The position numbers were made by a program, and so were the translations under genes. This document shows, piece by piece, positions 23,847 to 32,614 of a stretch of DNA of 50,260 bases. Below the pieces are notes generated by a model. The model did no database searches. It was not told the origin of the DNA and saw only the letters and a program-made list of their open reading frames with translations. Origin of the DNA: Clostridiales bacterium (GTDB taxonomy: Bacteria > Bacillota > Clostridia > Oscillospirales > Acutalibacteraceae); the NCBI GenBank assembly GCA_022800315.1, contig JAAWQC010000017.1, forward strand, positions 1-50,260. Direction: 5' to 3'. Position 1 is the first letter of the stretch. Every line of letters starts with the position of its first letter.

Positions 23847-24200
23847 TCACCGCTGGCGCGGGGGCAGCGGGATCACCCGTACCGGCCGCCCCAGACGGAT
23901 ACATTCTCCGATGGCGAATCGGGTGCCGCGGGACTGGCCGTCCCAGAAGGCCAGCACCTCGTCCGCATAGGTAATCAGCTCCGTATTGCGCACGAGAGGT
24001 GCCTGCCGCCCGTAGCGGGTATAATCGGGGCGGAAAACCGTGACGGGAAGGGAGAGTATCTCCGCCGCCTGTTCTGCGGCGGAATCGATACCGCTTGCCC
24101 CGCCGCTGACGATTTCCGAAACGTTCGGCGGCAGTTCTTTCAGGACCAGAGCGGCCAGATTGCCTTCCACCTGACGGCTGCCGATGACGGCGATACGCAT
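23847..24200 (-). CDS. SLOG/DUF2493-type Rossmann protein
   Basis: A 117-residue protein. MRIAVIGSRQV and IVSGGASGIDSAAEQAAEIL are the nucleotide-binding strands of the DprA/SLOG superfamily, and LAFWDGQSRGTRFAIGECIRL matches its C-terminal signature. Proteins of this class bind nucleotides or nucleotide-derived ligands; the stand-alone short form has no assigned reaction. The start at 24200 lies behind AGGAGG. It is the first gene of the leftward group beside the structured repeats. Confidence 0.8.
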   Translation of the reverse strand: MRIAVIGSRQVEGNLAALVLKELPPNVSEIVSGGASGIDSAAEQAAEILSLPVTVFRPDYTRYGRQAPLVRNTELITYADEVLAFWDGQSRGTRFAIGECIRLGRPVRVIPLPPRQR

Positions 24201-24325
24201 AGCGGACGCCTCCTTAGTAGGGAATGAGGGGGAAGATAATCAAAGACTTCGTTTATTTATAGAAATAAGCGCCGGAAAGACAACCCGCCTGTTCACGGAT
24301 TTCTCAGTGTTCCGCCTATAACACA

Positions 24326-24422
24326 CCGGTTCCTGACCCCTTGCTGAAAAATACGATTGCGGGGAACCGGTGCTGAAGAATTTTTTAGGAAATTCTTCCT
24401 CTGCGTTTATTGTAACACACAG
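24326..24422. repeat. Structured 97-bp repeat, copy 1
   Basis: The unit has a first stem CCGGTTCC...GGAACCGG enclosing a 29-nt loop, then a second stem GAAGAATTTT-TTAG-GAAATTCTTC, then CTCTGCGTTTATTGTAACA. It is about 90% identical to copy 2. Confidence 0.8.
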
Positions 24423-24516
24423 CCGGTTCCTGACCCCTTGCTGAAAAATACGATTGCAGGGAACCGGTGCTGAAGAATTCCTTGGGGAATTCTTCCTCTG
24501 CGTTGATTATAACATA
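24423..24516. repeat. Structured 97-bp repeat, copy 2
   Basis: Same unit as copy 1. The second stem here is the perfect GAAGAATTCC-TTGG-GGAATTCTTC. Differences between copies in this stem are compensatory: a C-G pair here is T-A in copy 1, and a second C-G is T-G. Confidence 0.8.
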
Positions 24517-24850
24517 AAAGAAAGTTACTTGTATAAAAATTGAAAATTAATGAAAATGCAGTTTTTCAATTGGTTCCCTCCGGATTTTTCCTGTATGGCC
24601 ATCAGACCGGCAGGAAAATCGGGGCGCGGCGGTGCAGGTAAAATGTGCCCGCTGGCAAAATAAGATTGGGTAAATACTTTCTCTCCGCGGTGGGACAGTA
24701 AAGGAGAAGCAACCGGCGGAACGACTTGATTTCCACCGAAATCTTCTTAAGAAAAGAACAAAAAAATTCCCTGAATTTTGGGAAATGACGGGCCGCCGGA
24801 CGGGCATGATAACACGGGCGCCGGCGGCAGCGGAAAGGTGTGATGACAAC

Positions 24851-26098
24851 ATGCGGACAGGCAAGAAATGGGCGAGGGGCCTTTGCATGGCGCTGGCATT
24901 TTCATGTGTATTGCTCTGGTGCGCCATTTTGATTCTGCAACGGCAGATGCCCGAACGGTTCAGTGTGGTGGAGGGAACTTCGCTGTCTCTGGACGGGGCT
25001 ATGGCGGTATCGGGCCACGGTACGGCGGACCAGTCGGACCGGGAAGTATCCGCTATGGAGGCGGGCAGCAGCTATACGGCGTCGCTGAAGCTGCTGGGTG
25101 TTTTTCCGGTGAAGGAGGTAACGGTAAGCGTGGTGGAACCGATCGAGGTGATTCCCTGCGGCACACCCTTTGGTATCAAAATGTTTACCGACGGGGTGCT
25201 GGTGGTGGGCATGTCCGATGTGGACACGGCCACCGGTGCATATAATCCCGCCAAAGCGGCAGGCATGAAACCGGGTGACGTGATCGTTACCATCGACGGC
25301 GAAGCGGTCAACAGCACCGAAATGGTGGCGCAGCTGGTAGAGGAATCGCAGGGGAAAACTCTTACCTTCCATATCCGCCGGGACAACATTTCCTTCGACG
25401 TCAAATTTACACCGGCCAAGTCGGTCAATGAGAACCGATGGAAGGCCGGCATGTGGGTGCGAGACAGCTCGGCGGGCATCGGCACCCTGACCTTTTACGA
25501 TCCCGATTCCGGCGTATTTGGCGGGCTGGGACACGCGGTGTGCGATGTGGATACCGGCGAAGTACTGCCGCTGTCCGCGGGACAGATCGTGCCAGCCCGT
25601 ATCTACAGCGTCGTCAAAGGTCTGAGCGGCGATCCGGGCGAACTGCGCGGCGGATTTGAGAGCGGCGAGCTGGGCAACCTGACCGTTAACGGCGAAACGG
25701 GTATCTACGGCAGCCTGGAAGACACGCCGGCCTCCATATGCGGCAGTATGCCGGTGGCGATGAAGCAGCAGGTGAAGACGGGCAAGGCCCAGATACTGAC
25801 CACGCTGGACGGTGTAGAACCCCAATATTACGATATCGAGATCAAGCAGGTGCGGTATAACGATTCCTCACCCACCCGCAACATGGTCATCCAGGTAACC
25901 GACGAACGCCTGCTCAGCGAGGCGGGCGGCATCGTGCAGGGGATGAGCGGTTCCCCGATTCTGCAGGACGGCAAGCTGGTGGGAGCGGTCACCCATGTAT
26001 TTGTCAACGACCCTACCCAGGGATTTGCGATTTTTGCCGAAAACATGCTGAAAACGGCGAACTCGGTGGCGGATAACCAACAAAAACCGGCGGCATAA
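24851..26098 (+). CDS. spoIVB: SpoIVB serine peptidase (S55), sporulation signalling protease
   Basis: A 415-residue protein. It has an N-terminal membrane anchor (ALAFSCVLLWCAILIL), a PDZ domain (AAGMKPGDVIVTIDGEAVNS) and the S55 peptidase domain with catalytic His in FGGLGHAVCDVDTGE and Ser in GIVQGMSGSPILQDGK. SpoIVB is made in the forespore, crosses into the intermembrane space and cleaves SpoIVFA, triggering pro-sigma-K processing in the mother cell. The start is taken as ATG 24851 giving MRTGKKWARG, a proper basic n-region; the ORF is open 22 codons further up. spo0A follows, the classical order in spore formers. Confidence 0.95.
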   Translation: MRTGKKWARGLCMALAFSCVLLWCAILILQRQMPERFSVVEGTSLSLDGAMAVSGHGTADQSDREVSAMEAGSSYTASLKLLGVFPVKEVTVSVVEPIEVIPCGTPFGIKMFTDGVLVVGMSDVDTATGAYNPAKAAGMKPGDVIVTIDGEAVNSTEMVAQLVEESQGKTLTFHIRRDNISFDVKFTPAKSVNENRWKAGMWVRDSSAGIGTLTFYDPDSGVFGGLGHAVCDVDTGEVLPLSAGQIVPARIYSVVKGLSGDPGELRGGFESGELGNLTVNGETGIYGSLEDTPASICGSMPVAMKQQVKTGKAQILTTLDGVEPQYYDIEIKQVRYNDSSPTRNMVIQVTDERLLSEAGGIVQGMSGSPILQDGKLVGAVTHVFVNDPTQGFAIFAENMLKTANSVADNQQKPAA

Positions 26099-26160
26099 CC
26101 GAACAAATACGCCTCCCATCACTATTGTTCCCCTAAATCAAAATTTTTTCTTCCAGACTA

Positions 26161-26189
26161 TTGCAAGAACTACCAAATTATGGTATTCT
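26161..26189 (+). promoter_or_regulatory. Sigma-A-like promoter of spo0A
   Basis: TTGCAA, a 17-bp spacer and TATTCT end 46 bp before the GTG start. Confidence 0.5.
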
Positions 26190-26235
26190 ATGGATGCCGG
26201 CAGAAAACAAGCAGAAAGATACGGGGGAAACGAAA

Positions 26236-27015
26236 GTGGATAAGAAGATAAAGGTATTACTGGCAGATAACAGTGAGCATTTTGGCCAGCCCTGCGCCCA
26301 GGTCATGCGGGCCCACGGCATCGAGGTACAGGCGGTGCAGAAGGACGGCAAGCAGGTGCTGGAGGAGATATCCCACGCCCATCCCGACGTCGTGATCATG
26401 GATTTTTTCCTTCCGCGTATGGACGCCATCGGAGTCATCAAGGGCGTGCAGGGACTGGGCCTGCAGAAACGTCCGCAGATCATGGTGATGTCCAGCTTCG
26501 ACAATCCCAACCTGGAGCGGGAAGCCATGCTGGCGGGTGCCGACTACTACTTCCTGAAACCCTTCGATGCGGACGAAATGGCGGAACGCATCATTGCCCT
26601 GAATAATAAAGCCAGCCACGATCTGACCCGCCGGGCGGCGATTCCGGTGGCGGGACCCGGCGAGAGCCTTGAAATGCGGGTGACCGACATCATCCATCAG
26701 ATCGGTGTTCCCGCCCATATCAAAGGTTACCAGTATCTTCGCGACGCCATCATCATGGCGATCAACGACGACGATATCATCAATGCCGTCACCAAACGGC
26801 TGTATCCGGCGGTTGCCAAAAAACACGGCACCACCTCGTCCCGTGTCGAGCGCGCCATCCGTCATGCCATCGAGGTAGCATGGGACCGCGGCGATGTAGA
26901 TGTCCTCAATTCTTATTTCGGCTATACGATCCACAACGGACGCGGCAAGCCCACCAACTCAGAATTTATTGCCATGATCTCCGATAAATTCCGCCTGCAG
27001 CTGAAAATCAGCTGA
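26236..27015 (+). CDS. spo0A: Spo0A, master regulator of sporulation
   Basis: A 259-residue response regulator. The receiver holds phospho-acceptor Asp56 ([12 protein letters not shown]), acidic Asp11, MSSFDN and Lys in [12 protein letters not shown]. The C-terminal Spo0A-specific DNA-binding domain contains [35 protein letters not shown] and [19 protein letters not shown]. Phosphorylated Spo0A binds 0A boxes and commits the cell to sporulation. The start is GTG 26236 behind GGGGGA; the ORF is open 25 codons upstream without a ribosome site. It shows that the organism is, or descends from, an endospore former. Confidence 0.96.
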   Translation: MDKKIKVLLADNSEHFGQPCAQVMRAHGIEVQAVQKDGKQVLEEISHAHPDVVIMDFFLPRMDAIGVIKGVQGLGLQKRPQIMVMSSFDNPNLEREAMLAGADYYFLKPFDADEMAERIIALNNKASHDLTRRAAIPVAGPGESLEMRVTDIIHQIGVPAHIKGYQYLRDAIIMAINDDDIINAVTKRLYPAVAKKHGTTSSRVERAIRHAIEVAWDRGDVDVLNSYFGYTIHNGRGKPTNSEFIAMISDKFRLQLKIS

Positions 27016-27286
27016 AATCCTTTTAAAACCCGATTTTTTAGTTCTTTATCCTGTCAGATGCGCAATACGGTATCTAACCGTCACTTACCGCACAATCTAT
27101 GACGGAGGAGGTTTCTCCCGTTATTCGAATAGACATGGCCCGAACGGCAGAATTGCCGTCCGGGTTCTGTCGCGTTTTCCCTCTTCTTTCGCACTTTATT
27201 TTTCTGTCATGTATAGAATCGGCCGATTCGCGCATACTACCTCCGGTTGGGTTACCAAACGCAACACAATGTAAGGAGTGAAGGAT

Positions 27287-27502
27287 ATGCTGGATCGACT
27301 GGCATTGATCCTCGTGATCATCGGGGCTGTCAACTGGGGCAGCATCGGTCTGTTTCAGTTCGACATAGTGGCGTGGGCCTTCGGTGGAGCTGCCTCTGCT
27401 GTTAGCCGCATCATCTACACGATTGTCGCACTGGCGGGTATCTGGTGCATTTCCCTGTTCTTCCGCGACCGCGAAGAGATCATCGAGCACAATAACGACT
27501 GA
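27287..27502 (+). CDS. DUF378 small membrane protein
   Basis: A 71-residue protein with two membrane helices. It has the family signature ALILVIIGAVNWGSIGLFQF followed by IIYTIVALAGIWCISLFF. Its function is unknown; it is widespread in Firmicutes. The start is taken as ATG 27287 with AAGGAG 8 nt upstream; GTG 27278 overlaps that site. A terminator follows. Confidence 0.85.
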   Translation: MLDRLALILVIIGAVNWGSIGLFQFDIVAWAFGGAASAVSRIIYTIVALAGIWCISLFFRDREEIIEHNND

Positions 27503-27518
27503 TTCGTTTCCCACTGGC

Positions 27519-27550
27519 AAAACCGCCGCCCGCAAGGGACGGCGGTTTTG
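27519..27550 (+). terminator. Terminator after the DUF378 gene
   Basis: AAAACCGCCGCCC-GCAA-GGGACGGCGGTTTT forms a G-C-rich stem with A and T tracts on its two sides, so it may also serve the convergent PEBP gene. Confidence 0.75.
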
Positions 27551-27598
27551 CTTTGACCGCTTCGAAGCCTGGGAGTTCGTCCGCCCGGTGTCTCTCGG

Positions 27599-28078
27599 TC
27601 ATTCGTCCCCAAAGCTCTGGAATTGGCCGGTGAGGGTTCCCCTCTGAAGCAGATGCCCGTCGATCGCCTTAAAGAAGTCCCGCCGGCGGCTGTCCGGCGG
27701 CAGGGGCAGCAGGCAATCCAGCACATACACGGTAAAGGTATATCGGTGATTCCAGCGGAAGGGCGGCTTCGGGCCTCTATACCTGTGGCGGCCATAGGCC
27801 ACCCCCTGCACGGCGGAGGCGAGGGATGGCAACGTTTTACCGTGAGGGATTCCCGCCGGTATTTCGTCGCAAACGGGAAGGTTCCAGATCAGCCAGTGGT
27901 TATAGCGGGGGAAAAGAGGGTGAGAATCGTCGTCCAGCGTGACGGCGAGAGAACGGGCTCCCTCGTCCAGCCCTTCCAGGTTCAGCGGGGGGGAGAGGTC
28001 CTTTCCTCTCCCCGTATGGTCGAGGGGGATATAACCACCCTCTTCGAAAGCGGGGCTGGTTACACGCAATGGATTCAT
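27599..28078 (-). CDS. YbhB/YbcL-type phosphatidylethanolamine-binding-like protein
   Basis: A 159-residue cytoplasmic protein. Family motifs are LSPPLNLEGLDEGARSLAV, TLDDDSHPLFPRYNHWLIWN (the D-D-P ligand loop and conserved HW) and YRGPKPPFRWNHRYTFTVYV (GP..P..H..H). Bacterial PEBP proteins have no settled function; small-molecule binding or kinase-inhibitor roles have been proposed. It is monocistronic and convergent with DUF378. Confidence 0.88.
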   Translation of the reverse strand: MNPLRVTSPAFEEGGYIPLDHTGRGKDLSPPLNLEGLDEGARSLAVTLDDDSHPLFPRYNHWLIWNLPVCDEIPAGIPHGKTLPSLASAVQGVAYGRHRYRGPKPPFRWNHRYTFTVYVLDCLLPLPPDSRRRDFFKAIDGHLLQRGTLTGQFQSFGDE

Positions 28079-28271
28079 AAAAAGCCTCCTGTCAGCCTTG
28101 ATACACCAGTGTTTTCCTTACTGTAATCGGATATTCGGCTTTTGTCAAAGGAATGGGACCCCTTTTAACAAATTGTTTTTAAAAAAGGGCCCAAGTGCGT
28201 GCAGGCTCTTGAATTATGATTTACGGGTATGATATTGTGAGGGAGAATAATGCATCGGGAGATGAAACGTC

Positions 28272-28763
28272 ATGGAAGAATCGGTGGAGCCGATCCGGAA
28301 ACTGATGGACCGCTATTATCATTTCTGGTTTGGGGTCAACGCCCTGTACGATGAATGGGCCAGATGGAAGGGGTTGACCGTCAATTCCCTTTTCACCCTA
28401 TTCCAGCTCTACGAATCGGAGGGCGGCTGTACCCAACAGCAGATAGCCGACAAGCTGCAGCAGCACAAGCAGACGGTCAGTGCCCTGCTGGATAAGATGG
28501 AGGAGCGGGGCTATATCTGCCGCCTGACCAGGGAAAATGATCGGCGAAGCAAGAGGGTAACTCTGACCGAGGAGGGCCGTGCACTGGCCGGCTCCCTAAG
28601 GGAAAATCTGTCATCTGTCGAGGTCGATGTCCTCGGTAACATGACGCCGTTGGAGCGGGCAGGGCTGGTAGACGGGAGCGAACGTTTCCTTTTTCTGCTG
28701 CGAGAACGGTACCAGAAAGAAAAAGATCGCGCCGCGGCGGAGAAATCGCCCCAAAACCATTGA
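28272..28763 (+). CDS. MarR-family transcriptional regulator
   Basis: A 163-residue protein with a winged helix: LFTLFQLYESEGGCTQQQIA, DKLQQHKQTVSALLDKMEER and the wing ICRLTRENDRRSKRVTLTEEG. MarR proteins are dimeric repressors released by small phenolic or other ligands, often controlling an adjacent gene. The isomerase gene 58 bp downstream has its own promoter overlapping the end of this gene, so it is a candidate target. ATG 28272 lacks a perfect ribosome site (GGGAGATG about 14 nt upstream). Confidence 0.9.
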   Translation: MEESVEPIRKLMDRYYHFWFGVNALYDEWARWKGLTVNSLFTLFQLYESEGGCTQQQIADKLQQHKQTVSALLDKMEERGYICRLTRENDRRSKRVTLTEEGRALAGSLRENLSSVEVDVLGNMTPLERAGLVDGSERFLFLLRERYQKEKDRAAAEKSPQNH

Positions 28764-28788
28764 CCTTTCCCCTTTGGGATGCTAGAAT
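28760..28788 (+). promoter_or_regulatory. Sigma-A promoter of the isomerase-like gene
   Basis: TTGACC, a 17-bp spacer and TAGAAT lie between the MarR stop and the isomerase start. Confidence 0.65.
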
Positions 28789-28821
28789 CAACCCGATTTT
28801 ACTATTTTGGGGTGTGTACAT

Positions 28822-29688
28822 ATGAAATACGGCGTCAGTTCCTACAATTACCGCCGGCACGACATCAACTGCTTCGATGCGGCGGCAAAAGCCAAGCAGA
28901 CCGGCTTTGACCACATCGAATTTATCGACATCCATGAGACCGATCCCGGGGACGATATGTGTGAGGTGGCCCGCCGCCTGCGCGCCCACTGCGATGAGCT
29001 GGGGCTGGAGATTTGGTGTTACACCGTTCAGGCGGACTTCCTGTGGGGAAGCGGTGGGAATCTGGATACCGAGATCGCCCGGATCAAAGCCAAGATCGAC
29101 ATCGGCGAGGCGCTGGGAGTGCATCTGATGCGCCACGACGCCAGCACCGGATGGCCCGAGGGCAAGGAAGGCACCTTCGATGAGGCAGTGGTGCGCATTG
29201 CCACCGCGTGCCGTGAGCTGACGGCTTATGCCGAGCAAAAGGGCATACGTACCATGGTGGAGAACCACGGCTATTACTGTCAGGCATCCCGCCGCATGGA
29301 GCAGATCGTGCAGGCGGTGGATCATCCCAACTTCGGGCTGCTGGTGGATATGGGCAACTTCATCTGCGTGGACGAGGACCCCGCGGAGGCGGTCAGGCGG
29401 GTGATCCCCTATGCATTCCACCTGCACTGCAAGGATTTTCATCTCCATCCCGCAGATTATCCCAATCCCGGCGAGGGGTACTGGAAAAACGAAGCCGGAC
29501 GGTATATTCGCCCCGCCATCGTGGGCCATGGCGATATCAATGTGAAAAAGTGCCTGGAAATCGTGAAGGCCGCCGGGTATCAGGGCCGTATGTCCCTCGA
29601 ATTCGAAGGCATGGAGGATGTGGACCTGGGCAACCGCATCGGCCTCGACAACATGAAGCGCTTCTGGGAAGAAGCGGAAAACGCATAA
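28822..29688 (+). CDS. Sugar phosphate isomerase/epimerase family TIM-barrel protein
   Basis: A 288-residue AP-endonuclease-2-type TIM barrel. Metal-binding motifs at strand ends are visible: FDHIEFIDIHE, TMVENHGYYCQ (Glu), LLVDMGNF (Asp), FHLHCKDFHLHP (His), IVGHGDIN and SLEFEG (Glu). Relatives act on inositols, keto-sugars or hydroxypyruvate; the substrate cannot be told. The start is ATG 28822 with GGGGTGTG upstream. It has its own promoter and terminator, and no sugar catabolic operon is beside it. Confidence 0.85.
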   Translation: MKYGVSSYNYRRHDINCFDAAAKAKQTGFDHIEFIDIHETDPGDDMCEVARRLRAHCDELGLEIWCYTVQADFLWGSGGNLDTEIARIKAKIDIGEALGVHLMRHDASTGWPEGKEGTFDEAVVRIATACRELTAYAEQKGIRTMVENHGYYCQASRRMEQIVQAVDHPNFGLLVDMGNFICVDEDPAEAVRRVIPYAFHLHCKDFHLHPADYPNPGEGYWKNEAGRYIRPAIVGHGDINVKKCLEIVKAAGYQGRMSLEFEGMEDVDLGNRIGLDNMKRFWEEAENA

Positions 29689-29696
29689 AAAGAGAG

Positions 29697-29732
29697 AAAA
29701 CCGCCGTCCGGTACTAGCCGGACGGCGGTTTT
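29697..29732. terminator. Terminator after the isomerase-like gene
   Basis: AAAACCGCCGTCCGG and its complement with a 6-nt loop, ending in TTTTA. Confidence 0.85.
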
Positions 29733-29855
29733 AGATTATGCTTTTGCAGGGACATCGAATAGAAATGCAGGGGAGGGGCCGCCGCGGACGTTGATTTCAC
29801 AGCTCCCTTACGAATAGAGGGAGAAATCGTTGTTTGGCTGTCCGACCACTGCGTC

Positions 29856-30152
29856 TCACACCTCATAGTCGATGGCGGCGCGGCCGGTGACCCACGGCGC
29901 GGACAGCTCCTTGATCGCCACGTGGAGGGGATGCACCTGATAGGCGGCCTCCGCTTCCCGGGTGGTGAACTCGCAGTACAGGACGATATCGTAAGGACCG
30001 TCCTTATAATTCCTGCCCAGCTCAATGCGGGTCAGGCCGTCGATTTTGCCCGGCAGGTCCTCGAAACGGCTGCGCAGGGCGGCGGTGACCTCCTCCGCTT
30101 TCGTGCGGCGTACCTCGTCGGTATACTGCCAGAGTACGATATGTTTAATCAT
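29856..30152 (-). CDS. Dabb (stress-responsive alpha/beta barrel) domain protein
   Basis: A 98-residue protein made of one Dabb domain: MIKHIVLWQYTDEV, LPGKIDGLTRIELGRNY, YDIVLYCEFTTREAEAAYQ and HPLHVAIKEL. These form ferredoxin-like dimeric barrels. Some act as cyclases or mono-oxygenases; most are unassigned. ATG 30152 has a GGAAG-type ribosome site. It stands alone beside the divergent Trp operon. Confidence 0.85.
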   Translation of the reverse strand: MIKHIVLWQYTDEVRRTKAEEVTAALRSRFEDLPGKIDGLTRIELGRNYKDGPYDIVLYCEFTTREAEAAYQVHPLHVAIKELSAPWVTGRAAIDYEV

Positions 30153-30224
30153 GGGAGCAGCTTCCTTTCCGGCTGTTGATATCCTCTATCCTACACGGGT
30201 TCTTATAAAATTTCAATCCGGTTA

Positions 30225-30253
30225 TTGACAAATGCCTCCGCAGTGCGTATAAT
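30225..30253 (+). promoter_or_regulatory. Consensus sigma-A promoter of the tryptophan operon
   Basis: TTGACA, a 17-bp spacer and TATAAT are a 12/12 match. Such a strong promoter suits a gene set controlled by attenuation downstream. Confidence 0.9.
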
Positions 30254-30261
30254 GACGACAG

Positions 30262-30553
30262 AAACCGATGAGGTGGAGATAAAACTGCTGGCGTCCGCAG
30301 GACGCGTGCGCACTCACAGAGAGCCGGGGATGCTGGGAACCCGACAGGAAGCGGAGCAGACAAATGGACCACCGAGGGCGCGGTGAACCCGCCGGTCATA
30401 CAGGCCGGCCCAGTATTCCGCGACGCAGCGCCGGCGTTAACGGCGGGGAGTGTGTTGGCACTCCGGCAGAGTGGGACGTTTTTTAACGTCAAACAAGGTG
30501 GCACCGCAGGTTATGACACCTGTCCTTGTATAGAACAAGGACAGGTGTTTTTT
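30262..30553 (+). ncRNA. Tryptophan T-box riboswitch leader
   Basis: A 290-nt leader with T-box features. The stem I region includes the AG-bulge-like CAGAGAGCCGG and GGGAACCC. A specifier loop holds TGG at 30365-30367 in CAAATGGACC, the Trp codon. The T-box sequence is AAGGTGGCACCGC (30495-30507). A terminator stem, ACACCTGTCCTTG with its complement, and T6 end at about 30553. The bulge reads UGGC; its last base should pair with the discriminator base G of tRNA-Trp, in agreement with the specifier. Uncharged tRNA-Trp should stabilise the antiterminator and switch on the downstream transporter and trpB2. Confidence 0.93.
30516..30553 (+). terminator. T-box-controlled terminator
   Basis: A 13-bp stem (30516-30528 with 30536-30548) and T6; its 5' side overlaps the region that pairs with the T-box sequence in the antiterminator. 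Confidence 0.88.
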
Positions 30554-30646
30554 GTCGTTTATCGACAGACGCCTCGCCCTTCTCTGTCCGGGTTACTCCC
30601 GAAAAAAACCGGGCTTAAGCCCACCGACAGAAAGGAAGTATGACCC

Positions 30647-31660
30647 ATGAAATCCATCCGAAAAACCCTCGCGACGAAAATCCTTCCCCTGTGCGCCCTG
30701 ACGGCAGTCGCCGCCGTCTCCTTCACCGGCTGCAGCGACGCCTCTCAAGGCGGCGATTCCGGCGGCGGCACAAAAACCATCCGTATGGGGATCATCCAGC
30801 ACACCGATAACGAGTCCTTCACCCAGATGCGGGAGGCGCTGATCGGTCGTCTGCGCGCACTGGGCTACGACGAGAGCAAGCTGGACATCGATTATCAGAA
30901 CGCCCAGGGCGACATGTCCAACGTCAATACCATCTGTCAGAAGATGGTGTCGGACAAAAAGGACCTGCTGGTGCCGGTGGTCACCCCTTCCACCCAGGCG
31001 GCGGTCGCCATGGACAGCGGTATCCCGACCATCTTCATGTCGGTGACCGATCCCATCGCCGCCAAGGTGATGACCGATCTCAATAAACCGCAGAATGAGG
31101 TCACCGGAACCTCCAACGCCATCCCGGTAGATGAAATCTTCAAGCTGGCCGATAAACTGACCCCTGGTGTGAAAAAGTACGGGATCATCTACAATACCGG
31201 CGAGGTCAATTCGGTCGCAACCGTCAACAACGCGAAGAAATATATGGACGATAACGGTCTGAGCTATGAGGAGGCAGTGGTGACCAATGCCTCGGAGGTG
31301 CAGCAGGCCACCGAATCCCTGGTGGGCAAGGTGGATGCCATCTTCACTCCGCTGGACAGCATGGTCAATTCCGCCATGCCCCAGGTGGCGCAGATCGCCA
31401 GGGACGCCAAGCTGCCGGTGTACACCGCGGCAGATACCATGGTCAATGCCGGCGGTTTCGCCACCGTGGGCGTCAGTTATGAAAAAATCGGCGTCATGAC
31501 CGCCGACATGATCGACCGTTACCTGAAGGGCACCCCCATCGCCGACATGCCCTGCGAGACCCTGTCGGAGTTCTCTACTGTGATCAACAAGACCACCGCC
31601 GAGGCGATCGGCGTCGCCATTCCCGATGATATGGCGGCGGATGCGCTCCTCGTCGGCTGA
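30647..31660 (+). CDS. trpX: ABC transporter substrate-binding lipoprotein, tryptophan (TrpX type)
   Basis: A 337-residue protein. The signal peptide ends in FTGC (lipobox), so it is lipid-anchored. The two-lobed binding domain of the ABC_sub_bind family is visible: IRMGIIQHTDNESFTQMREA, VPVVTPSTQAAVAMDSGIP, KYGIIYNTGEVNS, DAIFTPLDSMVNSAMPQVAQ and GVSYEKIGVMTADM. T-box-controlled members with this neighbourhood are the proposed tryptophan importer TrpXYZ. The Trp T-box directly upstream is the main reason for the substrate call. Confidence 0.88.
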   Translation: MKSIRKTLATKILPLCALTAVAAVSFTGCSDASQGGDSGGGTKTIRMGIIQHTDNESFTQMREALIGRLRALGYDESKLDIDYQNAQGDMSNVNTICQKMVSDKKDLLVPVVTPSTQAAVAMDSGIPTIFMSVTDPIAAKVMTDLNKPQNEVTGTSNAIPVDEIFKLADKLTPGVKKYGIIYNTGEVNSVATVNNAKKYMDDNGLSYEEAVVTNASEVQQATESLVGKVDAIFTPLDSMVNSAMPQVAQIARDAKLPVYTAADTMVNAGGFATVGVSYEKIGVMTADMIDRYLKGTPIADMPCETLSEFSTVINKTTAEAIGVAIPDDMAADALLVG

Positions 31661-31696
31661 CCGTAAACACGACAGGATGGAAAGGAGGGCGGGCCT

Positions 31697-32614
31697 GTGA
31701 CCTTGCTGGTCGGTTCTTTGCAGCTGGGGCTGCTGTACGCGCTGATGGCGGCGGGGGTGTACATCACCTTCCGTATCCTGAACGTCCCCGATCTGACGGT
31801 GGACGGCAGCTTTACCCTCGGTATGGCGGTATCCGCCGTACTGTCCGCGGCGGGACATCCGCTGCTGGGCATCGGGGCGGCGGTGCTGGCCGGTCTGCTG
31901 GCGGGCACGGTCACCGGCCTGCTGCAGACCAAGGTGGGCATCCAGCCTATCCTGGCCGGCATCCTGACCATGACCGCTCTGTATTCGGTCAATCTGGCGA
32001 TTATGGGCAGCAGCGCCAACGTCTCCCTCATCGGCGGCGGCACCGTTTTCACCCTGCTGAAAGGTGCTGTGACCGCCCTGGATATGGACACGGTCAAACT
32101 GCTGGTCAGCCTGATCTTTGCGGCGGCTGTCGTCGCAGCGCTGGCCCTGCTGTTCAAAACACAGCTGGGACTATCCATTCGGGCGACCGGCGACAACGAG
32201 GAGATGGTCCGTTCCTCCTCCATCAATCCCGATTTTACCAAGTGTGTCGGGCTGGCTGTAGGCAATGCCTGCGTGGCCCTCAGCGGCGCCCTGATTACTC
32301 AGTATCAGAAGTACGCGGACATCAGCTCCGGCGTGGGCATGGTGGTGGTGGGTCTGGCTTCGGTCATCATCGGCGAGGCGATATTCGGCCGCCGTTCGGT
32401 GACGATGGGGCTGATCTCCGCGGCGGTAGGCTCGGTGATCTACCGCCTGATCATCGCGCTGGCGATGAAAAGCGACCTGTTCCCCGCCTTCATGCTCAAG
32501 CTGGTCTCTGCGGTCATCGTGGCGCTGGCGCTGGCGATTCCCACCATACGGGCCCGGCTGCGGGACGCAAAGGCGCGCCGCGGCGGCACGAAAGGGGGCG
32601 GCGCTCCATGCTGA
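31697..32614 (+). CDS. trpY: ABC transporter permease, tryptophan (TrpY type)
   Basis: A 305-residue polytopic protein with eight or more helices, of the branched-chain/ribose-like permease superfamily: VYITFRILNVPDLTVDGSFT near the N-terminus, the hallmark GLSIRATGDNEEMVRSSSIN and a conserved glycine-rich helix VGMVVVGLASVIIGEAIFG. GTG start 31697 behind AAAGGAGGG, 36 bp after the binding protein. It overlaps the ATPase gene by 7 nt. Confidence 0.88.
   Translation: MTLLVGSLQLGLLYALMAAGVYITFRILNVPDLTVDGSFTLGMAVSAVLSAAGHPLLGIGAAVLAGLLAGTVTGLLQTKVGIQPILAGILTMTALYSVNLAIMGSSANVSLIGGGTVFTLLKGAVTALDMDTVKLLVSLIFAAAVVAALALLFKTQLGLSIRATGDNEEMVRSSSINPDFTKCVGLAVGNACVALSGALITQYQKYADISSGVGMVVVGLASVIIGEAIFGRRSVTMGLISAAVGSVIYRLIIALAMKSDLFPAFMLKLVSAVIVALALAIPTIRARLRDAKARRGGTKGGGAPC

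Larger units (their letters stand above)
24201..24850. other. Long gene-free stretch before spoIVB
   Basis: About 650 bp without a supported gene. It contains the pair of 97-bp structured repeats (24326-24516), then an AT-rich segment with an inverted repeat (AATTGAAAA...TTTTTCAATT, about 24537-24572). spoIVB is normally driven by sporulation sigma factors F/G; I could not identify a convincing match by eye. Confidence 0.5.
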
